Shown: positions 46,925-59,150, numbered from the stretch's first letter. The stretch: 64,000 bases of DNA from Spisula solida (GCA_947247005.1 OX365955.1:8566001-8630000), one strand, 5' to 3'. Notes: generated from the sequence alone by a model not told the origin. Numbers and translations: made by a program.

Positions 46925-48840
46925 ACGCTTTCCTTCTTTGTCGTGTCTGTATTCCAAATTTCTTTAGAATTCACATTGTGATATTCTCAGACATCGTGCC
47001 GTTTATTTACGCAAGACTGTTTGTGTTTCTTTTTCTACTTTTATAAGCTGTACTGGTGTCTGACACTACCAACCTACCATATTGTAGTTGTTGGCTTGCA
47101 GTAACAAACTCGCCCCAGTACAACCGCGTATATGGAATCTCTAGTTATGAAGTTCATTGAGAGTCATTACGACGTGTGACCAGGCAAAGGTGCCAGCAAC
47201 TAGTTTCACAAGCAATGTTAACTGCAAAGTCCATAACTTGAATCAATTGATTATGCGTGTACGCCTGCGGAGCAGTAAACGTTAGAAACCTTCTAAACTT
47301 AGTGCAGCAAATCGGTAATCTGCAAAACGTCTTTCAAGAAAAGACAGGAAACTACGCTGTTGCTAAAAAAGAAATGATGAATTTCGAACCGATTCCGCCT
47401 GCAGTCTATGTGATGTACCAGTCGTGCGGACTCGATCTACCATTTTAAAGCGGCTACACCACTATAATAGCCTACAATGAAGTGCTATCTATAGCGAAAA
47501 GGCGATTCCACCTACAAGTGTAACATTCTGAGGTACACCTTTATCGTCTCTTTACATAGTTGTCACAGAAGCAAAACATTGACTTAGTTGAAGCAGTTAC
47601 GGAGTGCTAGGTTACACTCACGCTAGGAGCAGGCGCCGTCGAGAAAAGTACGACAAGCTCTGACCATGGCCGAATTCAAGTAAATGGAGCCTTCAAAGCA
47701 AAAGCAGCTCGCCACCAACGACACCGTGGCAACGTTCCCAGGCACTGATCGCCTCTCGGAAACATAGAAAAGGTCACTGTTCTAACTGTTCCTTTGATTT
47801 ACTAATCACCATACGGGTCTCCAGAGCCTAAGCTGAGAGGTAGTTTTAGTATTATAAGAAGTGTAAAATATATGCGATCTATCATAACCACTGAACGTCG
47901 GTCTGGTCTGCCATATTTCGCTTACTAGTAGCTACAGACATATGAACATTGGTTAACAATGTTATCATACAGAAAGAATTTTGCTGCCCTGAAAAGGGAC
48001 GGGCAAATAAACTTTTATAAGCATATCTTAAGCTTATGTTAACATAATCATTGAAAATGGGAACATTTGTTTAATTTATGTGTTAGCTTTCTTTTGAACA
48101 GTACTCGGCCAATTTTAGCGTTTATCAACAAATTAATGATTCTGAAAATTAGGTTGTTACACGCACGTTAATTAAACCTTCGTGGTTGTTAGAACTAAAT
48201 AAAGCACCTCGGGAACGCTTAATGCAGCTGCATTGTGTTAAGTCAGATGGATTGTGTTAAGTCAGCTGCATTGTGTTAAGTCAGCTTCATTGTGTTAAGT
48301 CAGCTGAATATACTGATACATAATGTATGAAATGTTTGTTGTTTATATAATATATGCAATAAAATATAAATAATATATATTTAAAAATGATTTTGGAATT
48401 TGTATTTTGTTATAATTGTCATTAGTGACTTGCACTTAGGGTACCCTGGTCTTAAATGTCTTGGGTATTCTGCTTGAGACGAGTATTTTGAACTATGAGT
48501 CAGTAAGACTTGAACATATTGGAACCTGACATTCATTGTTTACATGATGAAAATGATCATTTTGCATGCATGTCATTGTCAAACAAGTAAAAGCATGGGA
48601 AAACTGCATATAAACTTCTTCAATTTAGTCGATAGTTCGCGCAAGGAAAACCTCCTGCATTTCATTGAAATCTCCCGCATTTCCAACACCAATCTCCTGC
48701 ATAGGGGTCTTAGAAACCTGGCATGTATGAAATGCACCAGATTACACCATTGTTTTCAAAATTTTCCGGGGGAACATGACCCCGACCCCCTAGAACAATA
48801 GTGAATCCACATGATTATGGGCTAGCTACGCGCCTGTACA
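46925..48840 (+). other. Non-coding interior of recombinase element
   Basis: No convincing exon. Small frames at 47257-47448 and 48544-48801 lack family resemblance. A 19-bp minisatellite occurs at 48220-48305. Confidence 0.45.
48220..48305. repeat. 19-bp minisatellite (~4 copies)
   Basis: Units of the form ATTGTGTTAAGTCAGCTGC, with small variations, inside the recombinase element. Confidence 0.85.
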
Positions 48841-48841
48841 G

Positions 48842-50693
48842 GTGCAATTAGGAGAGTGTTCTCTTTTGAATTGTTTGAAAAATACACTTCAACCTATTAT
48901 GATATCGATGAGTTCTTCAAAAAAGTAACTGGGACAGGTATAGAGGATAAGCATGAGGATTATAAGAATGATTTTCTCAATGATGACAGTGACGATGCGG
49001 AAATGCTAGCATTGGACATCAGTTGTGATGAACAAACCATCAAGCCTGTGCTTGACCAGTCTACACTGTCCAAACTTGTGGATATCCAGCCACCTAATAA
49101 AAGATTCAAGAGTATTTCTCAGACAGACATCCAAAGACTTCGGGCTCAAAACACAGAACGAACAACGGATACTCAAACCAAATGGGCAGTTGGATTATTA
49201 AAAGGTATGACACAATTTTGCACTTTAAATACCTGTTGATCAATACACAGAACAGGAATTTCACTCTTTAATGCTCCAACGTTCTATTACTATACCATGC
49301 ATCATAACATTGCCTTTTTGGTGTTTTTGAAATTTAAACACTGTCAAAATGTTTCTGCATTCGTTTGGATAATGGTGTTTTCGTATAAGCCACAGTACGT
49401 ATATAACGCTTACACTTTGACGTTGTAGTTAGCAGCACGGATAAACACTTCTCTCTTTGTTAGTCAATACATTACACATGCATCTTATAATGACTAGAAA
49501 TAATAATTAATCCAGTTATTTCGAATTGGTTTTCACCACAGCTAATAAGTCTTTTATTGATTTTTCAGCATGGATGTCCGAGAATGATTATTCCTCTGAA
49601 AGATTTGAAGACATGACACCATCCCGCCTTGACTTGATTCTACAACAGTTTTATGCTTCACTCTTGAGCAAGAAAGGCGGTAACTACTCTAAATCTGCTT
49701 TGGTCGGGATCCGTGCTGGATTGAACCGTTATCTGACCGCACCACCATGGTCCAGACTGTTGAATCTAATGCAGGATCGAGACTTCATGGTATCAAATCA
49801 AGTTCTAACAGGCTTGATCAAAGGTCTGAAAAGGGATGGCAAAGACAAATCAAAACACAAAGAGCCAATTACAGAACCTGATCAGATTAAATTATATGAA
49901 AGTGGGGTGTTTGCGTTAGACAAGCCAGTAACACTCCAGAACAAGGTACTGTATGAAATTATTGCACAGTTCGGGCGACGTGGTAGGGAAGGTTTGCCCT
50001 CACTTAAGAAAGATTCTTTTGTAATAAAAACAGATTCAAAGGAAAGGCGGTATTTAACCATGGGTTACAATGAGGCTGATAAAACACATCACGGTGTTGA
50101 TAGCAGAGAAAGGGCAAAGGAACCAAGAATGTATGCTGAACCAGAAAATGAATTCTGTCCACTCACCAGTTATGAAAAATACATCTCCAAGCTCCATCCT
50201 GATTGTGACAGGCTCTTTCAACGTCCCCATCGTAATTTCCAGAATGCAAATGCTTCCGTGTGGTTTGAAAACATGCCATTAGGTATTAATAAACTGAACA
50301 ATTTAATGTCAAGGCTGTCTAAAGAAGCCGACCTGTCAATGAGGAACACCAACCACTGTATTCGAGTCAACACAGTTGCAACATAAAGGATTCTCCAACC
50401 AATCAATCATGTCCGTCACAGGGCACAGACACGTGCAGAGTTTAAATTCTTATATCAAACCTCATGACGATGAAAAACACAGCCTCAGCCGGGCTTTAGC
50501 TTACAAAAGTGCAATGCCAATGGTTCAGCCATCGGCATCGGCTCCGTGTACAGCGTCCGAGCACAATCAAGTTGCGAATAATTCGACTTCAAGCTCAACT
50601 GTTTCAACACTGAATTTGTCGGGTCGAGAGTTCAATATTTTCTCCGGAGCTGTCCAAGCAGGCACGATAAATGTAAACTTGTATAACAAGTAA
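48842..50693 (+). CDS. Crypton-type tyrosine recombinase, frameshifted
   Basis: Two coding exons, about 48842-49204 (start unresolved: an acceptor-like tacag precedes) and 49569 onwards, with donor gtatga and acceptor ttttcag; phase 1 joins KA then WMSENDY. The N-terminal core-binding part has TKWAVGLLK, LDLILQQFYASLLSK, YSKSALVGIRAGLNRYL. Catalytic residues of the tyrosine recombinase fold are visible: Arg in FGRRGREGL, His-x-x-Arg in NHCIR (50354-50365), Gly-His in VTGHRH (50421-50426) and the nucleophile Tyr in LNSYI (50451-50453). The Arg/His-x-x-Arg part and the Gly-His/Tyr part are in different frames, changing between 50366 and 50386, so this copy probably cannot make an active enzyme unless the shift is a sequence error. 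Closest known group: Crypton recombinases and the ZMYM/QRICH1 genes derived from them. Confidence 0.75.
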
Positions 50694-51310
50694 CTTGCAT
50701 TCCAGTAGACATCAACACTAGTACTATGCATAGTTATGCGGCGTGTTATAAATCCGTTGTGTACTGTACTAAATGACAGTTCACACATCTATTTTAAGAA
50801 CTTCGTGTCTGGAAAAATTAATCTCTGAACTCAGTTACTTAAAATGTTCTAATAATCAATTCATTTTATATGTGTTTTTTATGAAACAAACACCATATTA
50901 TCAAATTATTAAAATTGTTACAATGTTTGAAATGTGTTCTTTCCTTTAGACAATTACGAAGTTTGTTTTTTGACGGGGGAGGTAATTGTACCAGCTATTG
51001 CCACTCAATTTCAGCAATCGTGAAAGGTAAACAGGTAAAGTGGAATGCGCGCAGTTAAATAGTGCGGGATATTATCGTATTTAGAATCGAAATAAAAACT
51101 CTACGCACTCGTGATTTAATTTTTCCGCATCCGAACTCCTGCCTGTGTTTTATTCACCGACAATAAACGCGAACAGATTTTTATTTCTTAAATTAGTACC
51201 ACCTCGACGATCAAAGTTAGCCACAAACAAAGAGAAAGGATGTGCTGTCGAAATAATGACGACACATTATTAAAATCTGTTAAATTGAATCATCAGGTGA
51301 GAACTTTAGA
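50694..51310 (+). other. Right non-coding part of recombinase element
   Basis: Downstream of the recombinase stop to the right terminal repeats. Contains a short GGGGGAGGTAATTGT stretch; no gene seen. Confidence 0.5.
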
Positions 51311-51666
51311 TTTTGTTCGGAATTAGGAGCATGTTCGGATTAAGGTGCACCCGCTCTATGCTGTTTTTATAGAACGTTGGAAATATTTATCTATCACTCT
51401 ATATTGCTTTCTATAAATGTCAAAATTTCAACATCATGTGTGTTACATTCCATTCTATGCCGTGTAGTACAATGTTCATATAACATGTATCAATTTATCT
51501 TTACACATATTGGTCATGTGACCACACTTCTACGTCATTATAGTACGTCACAGTTTATAGTGATGTATCATCGGGTGATATCGTGTAGTTTACACCTTCA
51601 TGTATACACCGTACACATTGTGCATTACGTGTTTACATTTAAACCTTGTTTTTAAAAAAATACATC

Positions 51667-54600
51667 ATGGCTGATTTAAATATATATACATTAAATATTA
51701 ATGGATTGAAATCCAAAAATCGTCAGTTATACCTGAAAGAGTTTATTAAGGACAATAATTTTGATATTCTCTGTTTACAAGAAACTCATATTGACACATA
51801 TTGGGTAGCAAAATCTATTGAAATATTATTAGGATTAGAACATAAAATTATATGGAGTTTCGGTCACGGTAGATGTAATGGTGTTGCTATTATATTTTAA
51901 ACCCAATTATAAAGTGTAGTAAGTTCCATTGTGACATTGACGGAAGACTTATACTTTCGGATTTTGATTTATGTGGAAATAAGTTTCGCCTAATTAATTT
52001 ATACGCGCCTGTCAAACCATGCGATAGAACTACTTTCTTTGAGGAACTAGTTCCTCACTTAGTAACTTCAAATCATCTTATTTTAGTGGGTGATTTTAAT
52101 TTTGTTTTTAATACACAATTAGACAAATTGGGCGGTAATTTAGATAATGGAACGATTGGATCTAAAACATTTTCTAATATCATTAAAAATTATAATTTGA
52201 CGGATGCTTTTAGATATTTATTTCCTAAACGGAAAATAGTCACTTGGTGCCGACCATTCAAAAATTCAATGATAGGATGTAGACTAGATCGTGTTTATAT
52301 TCCTAATATTCTAAGAAATAACGTTGTAGATTGTGGTATTATACCGTGCTCTATATCTGATCATGATGCTGTATTTATCAAAATTAATCTAAATAATCTT
52401 TTAACGTTCGGTAAATCATATTGGAAATTTAATAACAGTATTCTCGATGATGACGATTTTATCACGGGGTTTGAGTTTTATTGGCAAGTGATATCCCGAA
52501 CTGATGAAATCACGTTAGAATGGTGGGATCATATGAAATGTTTAATTAAAGAATTTTGCATTGATTACTCAAAGCATATAGGAATAAAGAAACGTATGTG
52601 GTACTTAAAAAACTTAACTTTAGCTATCAAAGATGTTCAAATCTTGAAGATAAACAAGATATTAAATTAAAAATTAATAAAATTGAAAATGATTTACGTA
52701 GAGGATCTGCTATCAGGAGTAAAGTTAAAATTATTGACAGTAATGAAAATCCTTCGTCGTCATTTTGTAATTTTGAACATAAGAAAAATCATGATAAAAT
52801 GATTACAGCAATACAACATAACGATTGCACCTTTAAGAACTCGGCAGATATCTTAGATTGTTTTATGCATTTTTTGAAAGCTTATATACTTCCGAACCTG
52901 TTGACTCTTCGTTGAATGATTTATTTCTTAATAATTTACCTCAAGTGCCGCGTGACGATAATGTTCTATTAGAACGGCCTATTAATAAAGCAGAAATCTT
53001 ACATGTCCTAAAAGAAATGGACACAAATAAATCTCCAGGTAGTGATGGACTGTCATCGATGTTTTATATTAAATTTTACCATTTACTTGGTGACACTCTT
53101 GAAAATTTGTTTCGTTTGTGTTTTGATATCGGGACTATGTCCGAATCTCAAAAACTGTCGTATATTACATTATTATGCAAAGACAAAGATAATGCTACTT
53201 CTATGAAAGACCTATTTCTTTACTAAATGTAGACAGAAAAATAGTATCTAAAATAATTTCTAACCGGCTTTCTAATATTTTACCTAAGATTATTGGAATA
53301 AGCCAAACATGTTCTATCCGTGGAAGGTCTATTTTTGATAACATACATTTAATGCGTAATATTTTCGATTATGTTGAGCAAAAACAACTATCTGCTTGTT
53401 TTATTAATTTAGACCAAGAAAAGGCTTTTGACAGGGTTTCTTGGTCATACATGAATGATACTTTGAATGCTTTTGGATTTAGTCCAAACTTTATAAAGTG
53501 GATAAATGTCCTGTATAAAGACATTAAATCCTCTGTCATTGTCAACAATTTTATTTCAGAACCTTTTTCATTGTCAAGGTCTGTACGTCAAGGTTGTCCC
53601 CTTTCACCATTGCTCTATGTTTTATGTTTGGAACCTTTTGCCAAGAAAATTCAAGATAATCCTTCTATTAAAGGAATCGTTGTACCTGGTGGTCAGTATG
53701 AGTGTAAAATGTCACTTTATGCTGATGACAATACTTCTTTCCTTACTGATGACTTTTCAATCAAAAATTTCTTTTCTGAAATAGAACTTTTTCAAAAACT
53801 ATCTGGATCTAAGATTAATTATAGAAAATCTAATGGTATGTACTTAGGTAAATGGAAAAATCGATCTGATCACCCATTTGGTATTTCGTGGGTTAGGAAC
53901 TGTAAATTACTAAATATAGATCGCATTTGGTCAAAGTTATTCTTACAGTTCACAAGAACATTAAATCTAATTTCCACAAAAAATAACTCGTTTAAAGGCA
54001 AAAGTACTGTTTTAAATTCGTAAGCATTTTCAAAGATTTTATATTACATGACGGCAAATATTATGCCATCTCACTATATGACTATGTTTCAGAAAGCATC
54101 TTTCAAGTTTATTTGGAACTCAAATTTTGAACCTATTGCTCGTAAGACACTATACTTACCGTTTAAGGAAGGTGGTCTTAATGTCCCAAACATTGAATTA
54201 AAATGGCAAGCCTTGCTATTATGTCATGTACAAAAAATAATTTTAGATATGCAAACGCCATGGGTATATTTTGCCAAGTATTGGATTGGGTTGAATGTGA
54301 GAAAATTTAATTCCACTCTAGCCAGTAACAATTTTCCACATAGTGCAGAATTTGTTCCTCCTTTTTATAAGTCGTGTTTAAACATGGTCAAGAAGGTCAT
54401 AACACTAAATCCAAATATGTCCTTTGCCGGCCTTCCCACTCGATTATTTTATGAGGTTCTCATGAATAGAAATGATGTTAATGTAAAATGCAAACGAGTA
54501 TTCCCTAATATTAACCATGACAATGTTTTTCAAAATATTTTCTCAAGCTCTATAGATCCAAGTCATAGGAATATTTGTTATAGATTAGCCCATGATGTTG

Positions 54601-55107
54601 TTTTCGTGAATTATTATCTTTATCTGAAGAAATTAAGCAAGAATAAAAAAGGTTATTTTTGCAATAATATTGAAACTGTGTCCCATCTGTTTTTAGAATG
54701 TTCGTACTTGTTACCTTTGAACAAAATTGTCCTCAAATTTCTACAACTAATTAGTGAAAAGAAGGTGACTTTTTCTGAAAAGTCATTTCGTTTCCTGGAC
54801 GTAATTACCCCGTTTAGACAAACATATTTTGTATTCGTGCTTAGTTATCTTATCTGTATCCAGATTTGTTATCTGGCAGGCTAGAAATTTGGCCAAACAT
54901 CACAATGTTGTTTTATCCAAATTAAGTATAATTGAACGTTTTTTATCGCTATTGAGATATAGAATATATGTTGATAGCTACAGGCTAAATGCAATTGTAT
55001 TTCTTGATTCTTGGGCTCAACATGGGCTATGTTCATTAACAGAACATAATTGTGAGTTTGATGATATGATGTTTTCAGTATATTATCAATCTAAGTTCAA
55101 TCTGTAA
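51667..55107 (+). pseudogene. LINE ORF2: APE endonuclease and reverse transcriptase, broken
   Basis: Starts MADLNIYTLNINGLKSKN. Endonuclease motifs in order: LCLQETHID, LINLYAP, LVGDFN (52083), CRLDRVYI, SISDHDAV. Reverse transcriptase motifs: NKSPGSDGL, INLDQEKAFDRVSW, RQGCPLSPLL and the catalytic YADDN (about 53719). A C-terminal region with LPFKEGGLNVPN follows. The frame is lost repeatedly: a stop at 51898-51900, then shifts near 52600-52670, 52860-52915, 53220-53230, 54000-54050 and 54830-54880. The DQEKAFDRV form is typical of L1/Tx1 elements. The enzyme would nick target DNA and copy LINE RNA into it; this copy cannot. Confidence 0.88.
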
Positions 55108-56256
55108 TTTATGTACACATTCTGCTGTTGTTTTGTTTCTTCTTTCTGTTTTCAGGATGATGACTAGCTGGGTTCAGTGGGCTGTTGTCCTGGAAACGGA
55201 AAGAAGATTGCAGCCTCTGCTATAGATTTATTCACTCATATTCATATAACTATGTAACTTCTGTCAGGCGCTATTGTCTTATTTCAGCCTACAATTTGTA
55301 TAATCTCGAAACTCCTGTCCGACGCTATTGTCTCATTTCAACCTAAAAATTGTATAATCTCAATCTTGAGAATCATTGCTCTGTTTTCATCTATGTTTGT
55401 TGCATATTGTAATAGATACTGGGTTGTTTTAGTTAATTAAATACCTCCAAATTGTACACACTTATCTATTTTGAATGGACTTTGTAGTGCTTCTGAGAGG
55501 GACATGTTGTTCATAATTATGTTGTTTTCAGACGCACTCCTCAGTCTCAGAAAAACATTAAAACCATTATTCCTTTGTGTGAAGTAGTTTTTGTTACCAC
55601 AGTATCCAATATCTGTTATAAGCATATGTTTATTATCGTATATGTTCATTGTAAAACCTGCTTCTTGCTTTGTGCTGTTTGTGTGGTGCAGGTTGCAGCA
55701 TACCAACAGTACGGGGTTCTCACTATTTTCAATGACTATATTTATAGATGCATTTAATTCAGTTATTTCAATTACACTATGTTAATCAGAAGATTTCTGA
55801 ACTTTACTATCTTATTCATACTCCTCCGTGTGTGATATTATGAACAGTTTAAACTATCTCTCCCCCTCGTGACTTTATTAATAGTGAATATTCGCGTGTG
55901 ACATTATGAACAGTGTTAATTTTAATACCAGTGACTCGACCTCATCTTTCCTTCTCGTGAACTCGTTTTAGATAAGTGAATAATGAGTGATACATATGTT
56001 TTATTCAGTGTTTGTTTTGTTATATATGCTAAGCAAGTTGATCGTATTTTCAGTAAAACATTTTTTCAAAAGTTAGACCTACAAAAAGTATGTCTTTCCT
56101 TTTCAAAAGTTAACATAGATATATATACACCAATCTAAAATTAATTACCATCAGCTTGCTTCTATTTTAAATATTTAGGCCTATAATTAAAAGAAGCAGG
56201 TTACAAACTGCTGTGCAGTTTGTTGTCTTATTTGTACTATGTGCAGAATAAATTTT
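55108..56256 (+). other. LINE 3' UTR
   Basis: From the last ORF2 codons to the junction with the AGTAAT repeat. Contains a diverged duplicated block near 55260-55360 (GCGCTATTGTCTTATTTCA / ACGCTATTGTCTCATTTCA). No long poly-A is seen; the junction is AATAAATTTTATGAAAAAC. Confidence 0.6.
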
Positions 56257-56596
56257 ATGAAAAACAAAAAAAAAATTGCTTTACTAAAAAAAAGAGTAAT
56301 TGCTTTACTAAGTATTTTATATTTACTAAGTAAATTATTTACTTAGTAATTAACAAGTAATTGGCCAGTTAAATAATTACTTGGTAATTAATTTACCGAG
56401 TAATTTACATTTACTAAGTAAATGATTTACTTAGTAATTATTTGGGTAGTAATTCTTTTACTAAGTAATTAATAAGTAATCCATAAGTAATTAATTACTA
56501 AGTATTACTTGATTTTCTGACAACTATTTTTACTTGAAATTTTACTTGAAACAAGTAAAAAATTACTTGATTTGAGTATTACTTTTTTTTTTAGTG

Positions 56597-56775
56597 TGGA
56601 TATTACGATGTCCGTACGGATATCGTACGATTGCATCTCTATAAATCGTACGTGGTCCGTACGAGCTGTGACCACACCCTACCAATGTAAAAATACCGTT
56701 AGGATTTCAAAAATTGTGGACTCGTACGAGTTGGTAAATTCGTACGGATATCGTACGAGATTTGTGACCGTAGCA
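56597..56775 (-). repeat. CGTACG palindrome block, right end
   Basis: Contains GTCCGTACGGATATCGTACG, CGTACGTGGTCCGTACGAGC and CTCGTACGAG, ending TGTGACCGTAGCA before the TAA duplication. Matches in style the block at 41690-41805 and forms the right end of the outer element. Confidence 0.75.
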
Positions 56776-56875
56776 TAAGTGAAACGCATGAATATGTTTT
56801 ATTATCACTATACTTTATACTATACTCTGTTAATATACGTTTCGTATTTGCATTCGTTTAGTTGTAACGTGTTAC

Positions 56876-57688
56876 TGTGACCGTATAGTTAGGTAACATT
56901 ACATGGCTACAAACACTGTGACCGTATAGTTAGGTAACATTACATGGCTACAAACACTGTGACCGTATAGTTAGGTAACATTACATGGCTACAAACACTG
57001 TGACCGTATAGTTAGGTAACATTACATGGCTACAAACACTGTGACCGTATAGTTAGGTAACATTACATGGCTACAAACATTGTGACCGTATAGTAAGGTA
57101 ACATTACATGGCTACAAACATTGTGACCGTATAGTTAGGTAACATAACATGGCTACAAACACTGTGACCGTATAGTTAGGTAACATTACATGGCTACAAA
57201 CACTGTGACCGTATAGTTAGGTAACATTACATGGCTACAAACACTGTGACCGTATAGTTAGGTAACATTACATGGCTACAAACACTGTGACCGTATAGTT
57301 AGGTAACATTACATGGCTACAAACACTGTGACCGTATAGTTAGGTAACATTACATGGCTACAAACACTGTGACCGTATAGTTAGGTAACATTACATGGCT
57401 ACAAACATTGTGACCGTATAGTTAGGTAACATTACATGGCTACAAACACTGTGACCGTATAGTTAGGTAACATTACATGGCTACTGTGACCGTATAGTTA
57501 GGCAACATTACATGGCTACAAACACTGTGACCGTAAAGTTAGGTAACATTACATGGCTACAAACACTGTGACCGTATAGTTAGGTAACATTACATGGCTA
57601 CAAACACTGTGACCGTATAGTTAGGTAACATTACATGGCTACAAACACTGTGACCGTATAGTTAGGTAATATTACATGGCTTCAAACA
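56876..57688 (+). repeat. 41-bp satellite array (~20 copies)
   Basis: Tandem units containing TGTGACCGTATAGTTAGGTA then ACATTACATGGCTACAAACAC. Copies are almost identical; one unit near 57485 is short by six bases and a few carry single changes. It starts about 100 bp after the right end of the nested element, whose end (TGTGACCGTAGCA) resembles the start of the unit. Confidence 0.97.
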
Positions 57689-57959
57689 TTCAATTACAAT
57701 GTCTTGTCATATTAGACTGTCGGTAGGGTAAAACGTTTAAGCTCCCATTGGCATTTGTCACCGTTTGTAAAAAGTCGGAAGACCTACAGACAACATTATC
57801 TTCTAAAAACGGATAAAGAAAATTACAAAAAATTGTCACTGCATTTTGCTTCGAATGTGCCTTTTGAAACTTTGTTCTTATATATATGTAATGTTTCTTT
57901 TGACTGTTGCTGTTTAGTGTTTGCTTGAAGTACGTGGTCGTCTTTGTCTGCTTGCTTTT

Positions 57960-58210
57960 ACTCCGGTTATGGTTGACTGACAGATACGACAGCCGGATCA
58001 AAAACAGAAATGCTTTTCAATGTTTCCCACCGATGTCTTTCGGACGAGACGTTAAGCGAGGTTCCGTGTATGATGTTTTACACCAGGCACGTAAAAGAAC
58101 CAGGGGTACTTCTGGAACTGGGGTATCTTCTGTACCATGCGCTATCCCCCAAAATTAAAATGACTCACCTCTTCTGGGGGCCTCGCCCATATGGATTTCC
58201 AGTGGCGGGG
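57960..58210 (+). repeat. SINE/MITE-like repeat
   Basis: Contains TCGGACGAGACGTTAAGCG and TTTTACACCAGGCACGT plus AAAAGAACC, a combination I associate with dispersed mollusc repeats. A related core lies inverted at 280-380. The three overlapping open frames here are not genes. Confidence 0.5.
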
Positions 58211-58214
58211 ATAA

Positions 58215-58960
58215 ATAAAAGCATATAAATCGACTAATTGGGTTATCGTGTTTTACAGATGTTCAGTTTTTTTCTTTTTCATTTTGTTGTTATCTTTGTG
58301 AGTTTTTGTGTGGTGTGTTATTTTGTACCTTGTGTGCTCTGTCGGACGCTGAGTTCTTATTCCCTTTTCCGATTTAACATTTAACATAAAGGTTGTGTCT
58401 GCCTGCTCAAGTTACTAAACGGGTTCATTGTTATGCAGAGCTAGCAATTTATAAACTGTTCTTTTAGTACCTTTCTTGTTCTGCTACTTCTGTTTCAAGA
58501 GGGATGCCTTCACTTTCTGGTCAGACATTTCTCCTTATCATACCCTAAGTTCGCATTGTTTCAACTGCCTTCTCTGTCCGCTTTGTTATTGTGTGTTTGA
58601 TTGTAGTGAAACAAACTGATAGCAAGTTGATAACCACTCAACTTGCGCGAGTTTTCACTATTGTATCGTAATAATGTTTTGACTTGTTGCCTAAAATCAG
58701 ACATGTAAGAGACAACTGTATAGTGCGCCCAGGATAATGTGAAAGGCGGGAAAATTTGTTACGGTCCACGAAGGTGGATTACAATTATGTGCACCAATTA
58801 TCAGTGATATTTTGAGTACAATACTGACCTTATCTGTTTATTTAAGTGAATTCTAAAACCAATTTTGCCACAGTTGTCCAAACCGATACATGTTTGTAAA
58901 TATCACATTATCCTGGGCGGACGGTAGTCCGTGTATGCAGGTATGTCACCTGTATACAAA
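58215..58960. other. Intergenic, no gene seen
   Basis: AT-rich sequence. The phrase GATAATGTGAAAGGCGGG near 58735 and its partial inverse ATCACATTATCCTGGGCGG near 58903-58921 could be ends of a small element (about 190 bp). Confidence 0.35.
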
Positions 58961-58964
58961 CAGT

Positions 58965-59150
58965 AAAGCATTTTTATTGTTGAAAACATTTTAATCGGAT
59001 AAATCGGCAATGAAAAGCAAATGTATATACCTTATGCACGAAGTCATATACTCTTATATGCTTGTTAAATTTATAAATTAATGAGAGAAACGGCAATGTT
59101 TATATACACAAGTTTATTTAAACAGGTGACTGACCTGATTAAATGATTTA
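58965..59150. repeat. Dispersed repeat, copy 2 (copy 1 at 19660-19800)
   Basis: Shares AACATTTTAATCGGATAAA and CAGGTGACTGACCTGATTAAA with copy 1. Ends where the mariner remnant starts. Confidence 0.65.

Larger units (their letters stand above)
44965..51356 (+). mobile_element. TIR element carrying a Crypton-type tyrosine recombinase
   Basis: 6,392 bp between TA dinucleotides at 44963-44964 and 51357-51358. Left end GAGCGGGTGCACC, right end its exact inverse, then imperfect identity through CCGAACA. The word AATTCCGAACA (or GTTCGGAATT) is repeated near both ends: 45015, 45140-45210, 45965-46015 and 51314. It interrupts a LINE between its two reading frames, so it inserted after the LINE. It encodes a tyrosine recombinase (48842-50693) and no DDE transposase that I can see. 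Classical Cryptons have no terminal inverted repeats, so this arrangement is unusual. Confidence 0.65.
43477..56256 (+). mobile_element. Tx1/L1-like LINE, interrupted and inactive
   Basis: Non-LTR retrotransposon on the plus strand. The first protein frame (zinc knuckle) is at 43469-44521. The second (endonuclease plus reverse transcriptase), broken by several frameshifts and stops, is at 51667-55107. Both junctions are defined by the host repeat: ...GATGCT on the left and ATGAAAAAC on the right. The DQEKAFDRV reverse transcriptase motif and CCHC ORF1 point to the L1/Tx1 group. A 6.4-kb TIR element sits between the two frames; without it the LINE is about 6.4 kb. The copy looks slightly truncated at its 5' end. 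Confidence 0.8.
41806..56596. mobile_element. AGTAAT-rich element, split by a LINE
   Basis: Ends read CACTCAAAAAAAAAAAA and, in reverse complement, CACTAAAAAAAAAAGT, each followed by dense TTACTNAGTAA/AAGTAATT words (41817-41960 and 56290-56580). A third array lies at 43120-43250. It appears to be a non-autonomous element with palindromic subterminal repeats inserted in the CGTACG block. Its present length is due to the LINE within it. Confidence 0.6.
36771..56775. mobile_element. Outer nested element with CGTACG-rich palindromic ends
   Basis: Ends read TGCTACGGTTACA on the left and, in reverse complement, TGCTACGGTCACA on the right, with TAA immediately outside both (36768-36770 and 56776-56778). 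A 3-bp TAA duplication with terminal repeats fits the PIF/Harbinger target habit, but no Harbinger transposase is seen. Near both ends, and at 41430-41812, there are arrays of CGTACG/GAGCTC-type palindromes. Its present 20-kb length results from later insertions. It is also possible that 36771-41637 is one element and 41642-56775 another with a decayed left end. Confidence 0.55.

Noticed and set aside
36771..56775. Polinton/Maverick or giant transposon because of the ~20-kb size
   Set aside because: No polymerase B, integrase or capsid-type genes are seen, and the length is explained by nested LINE and recombinase insertions.
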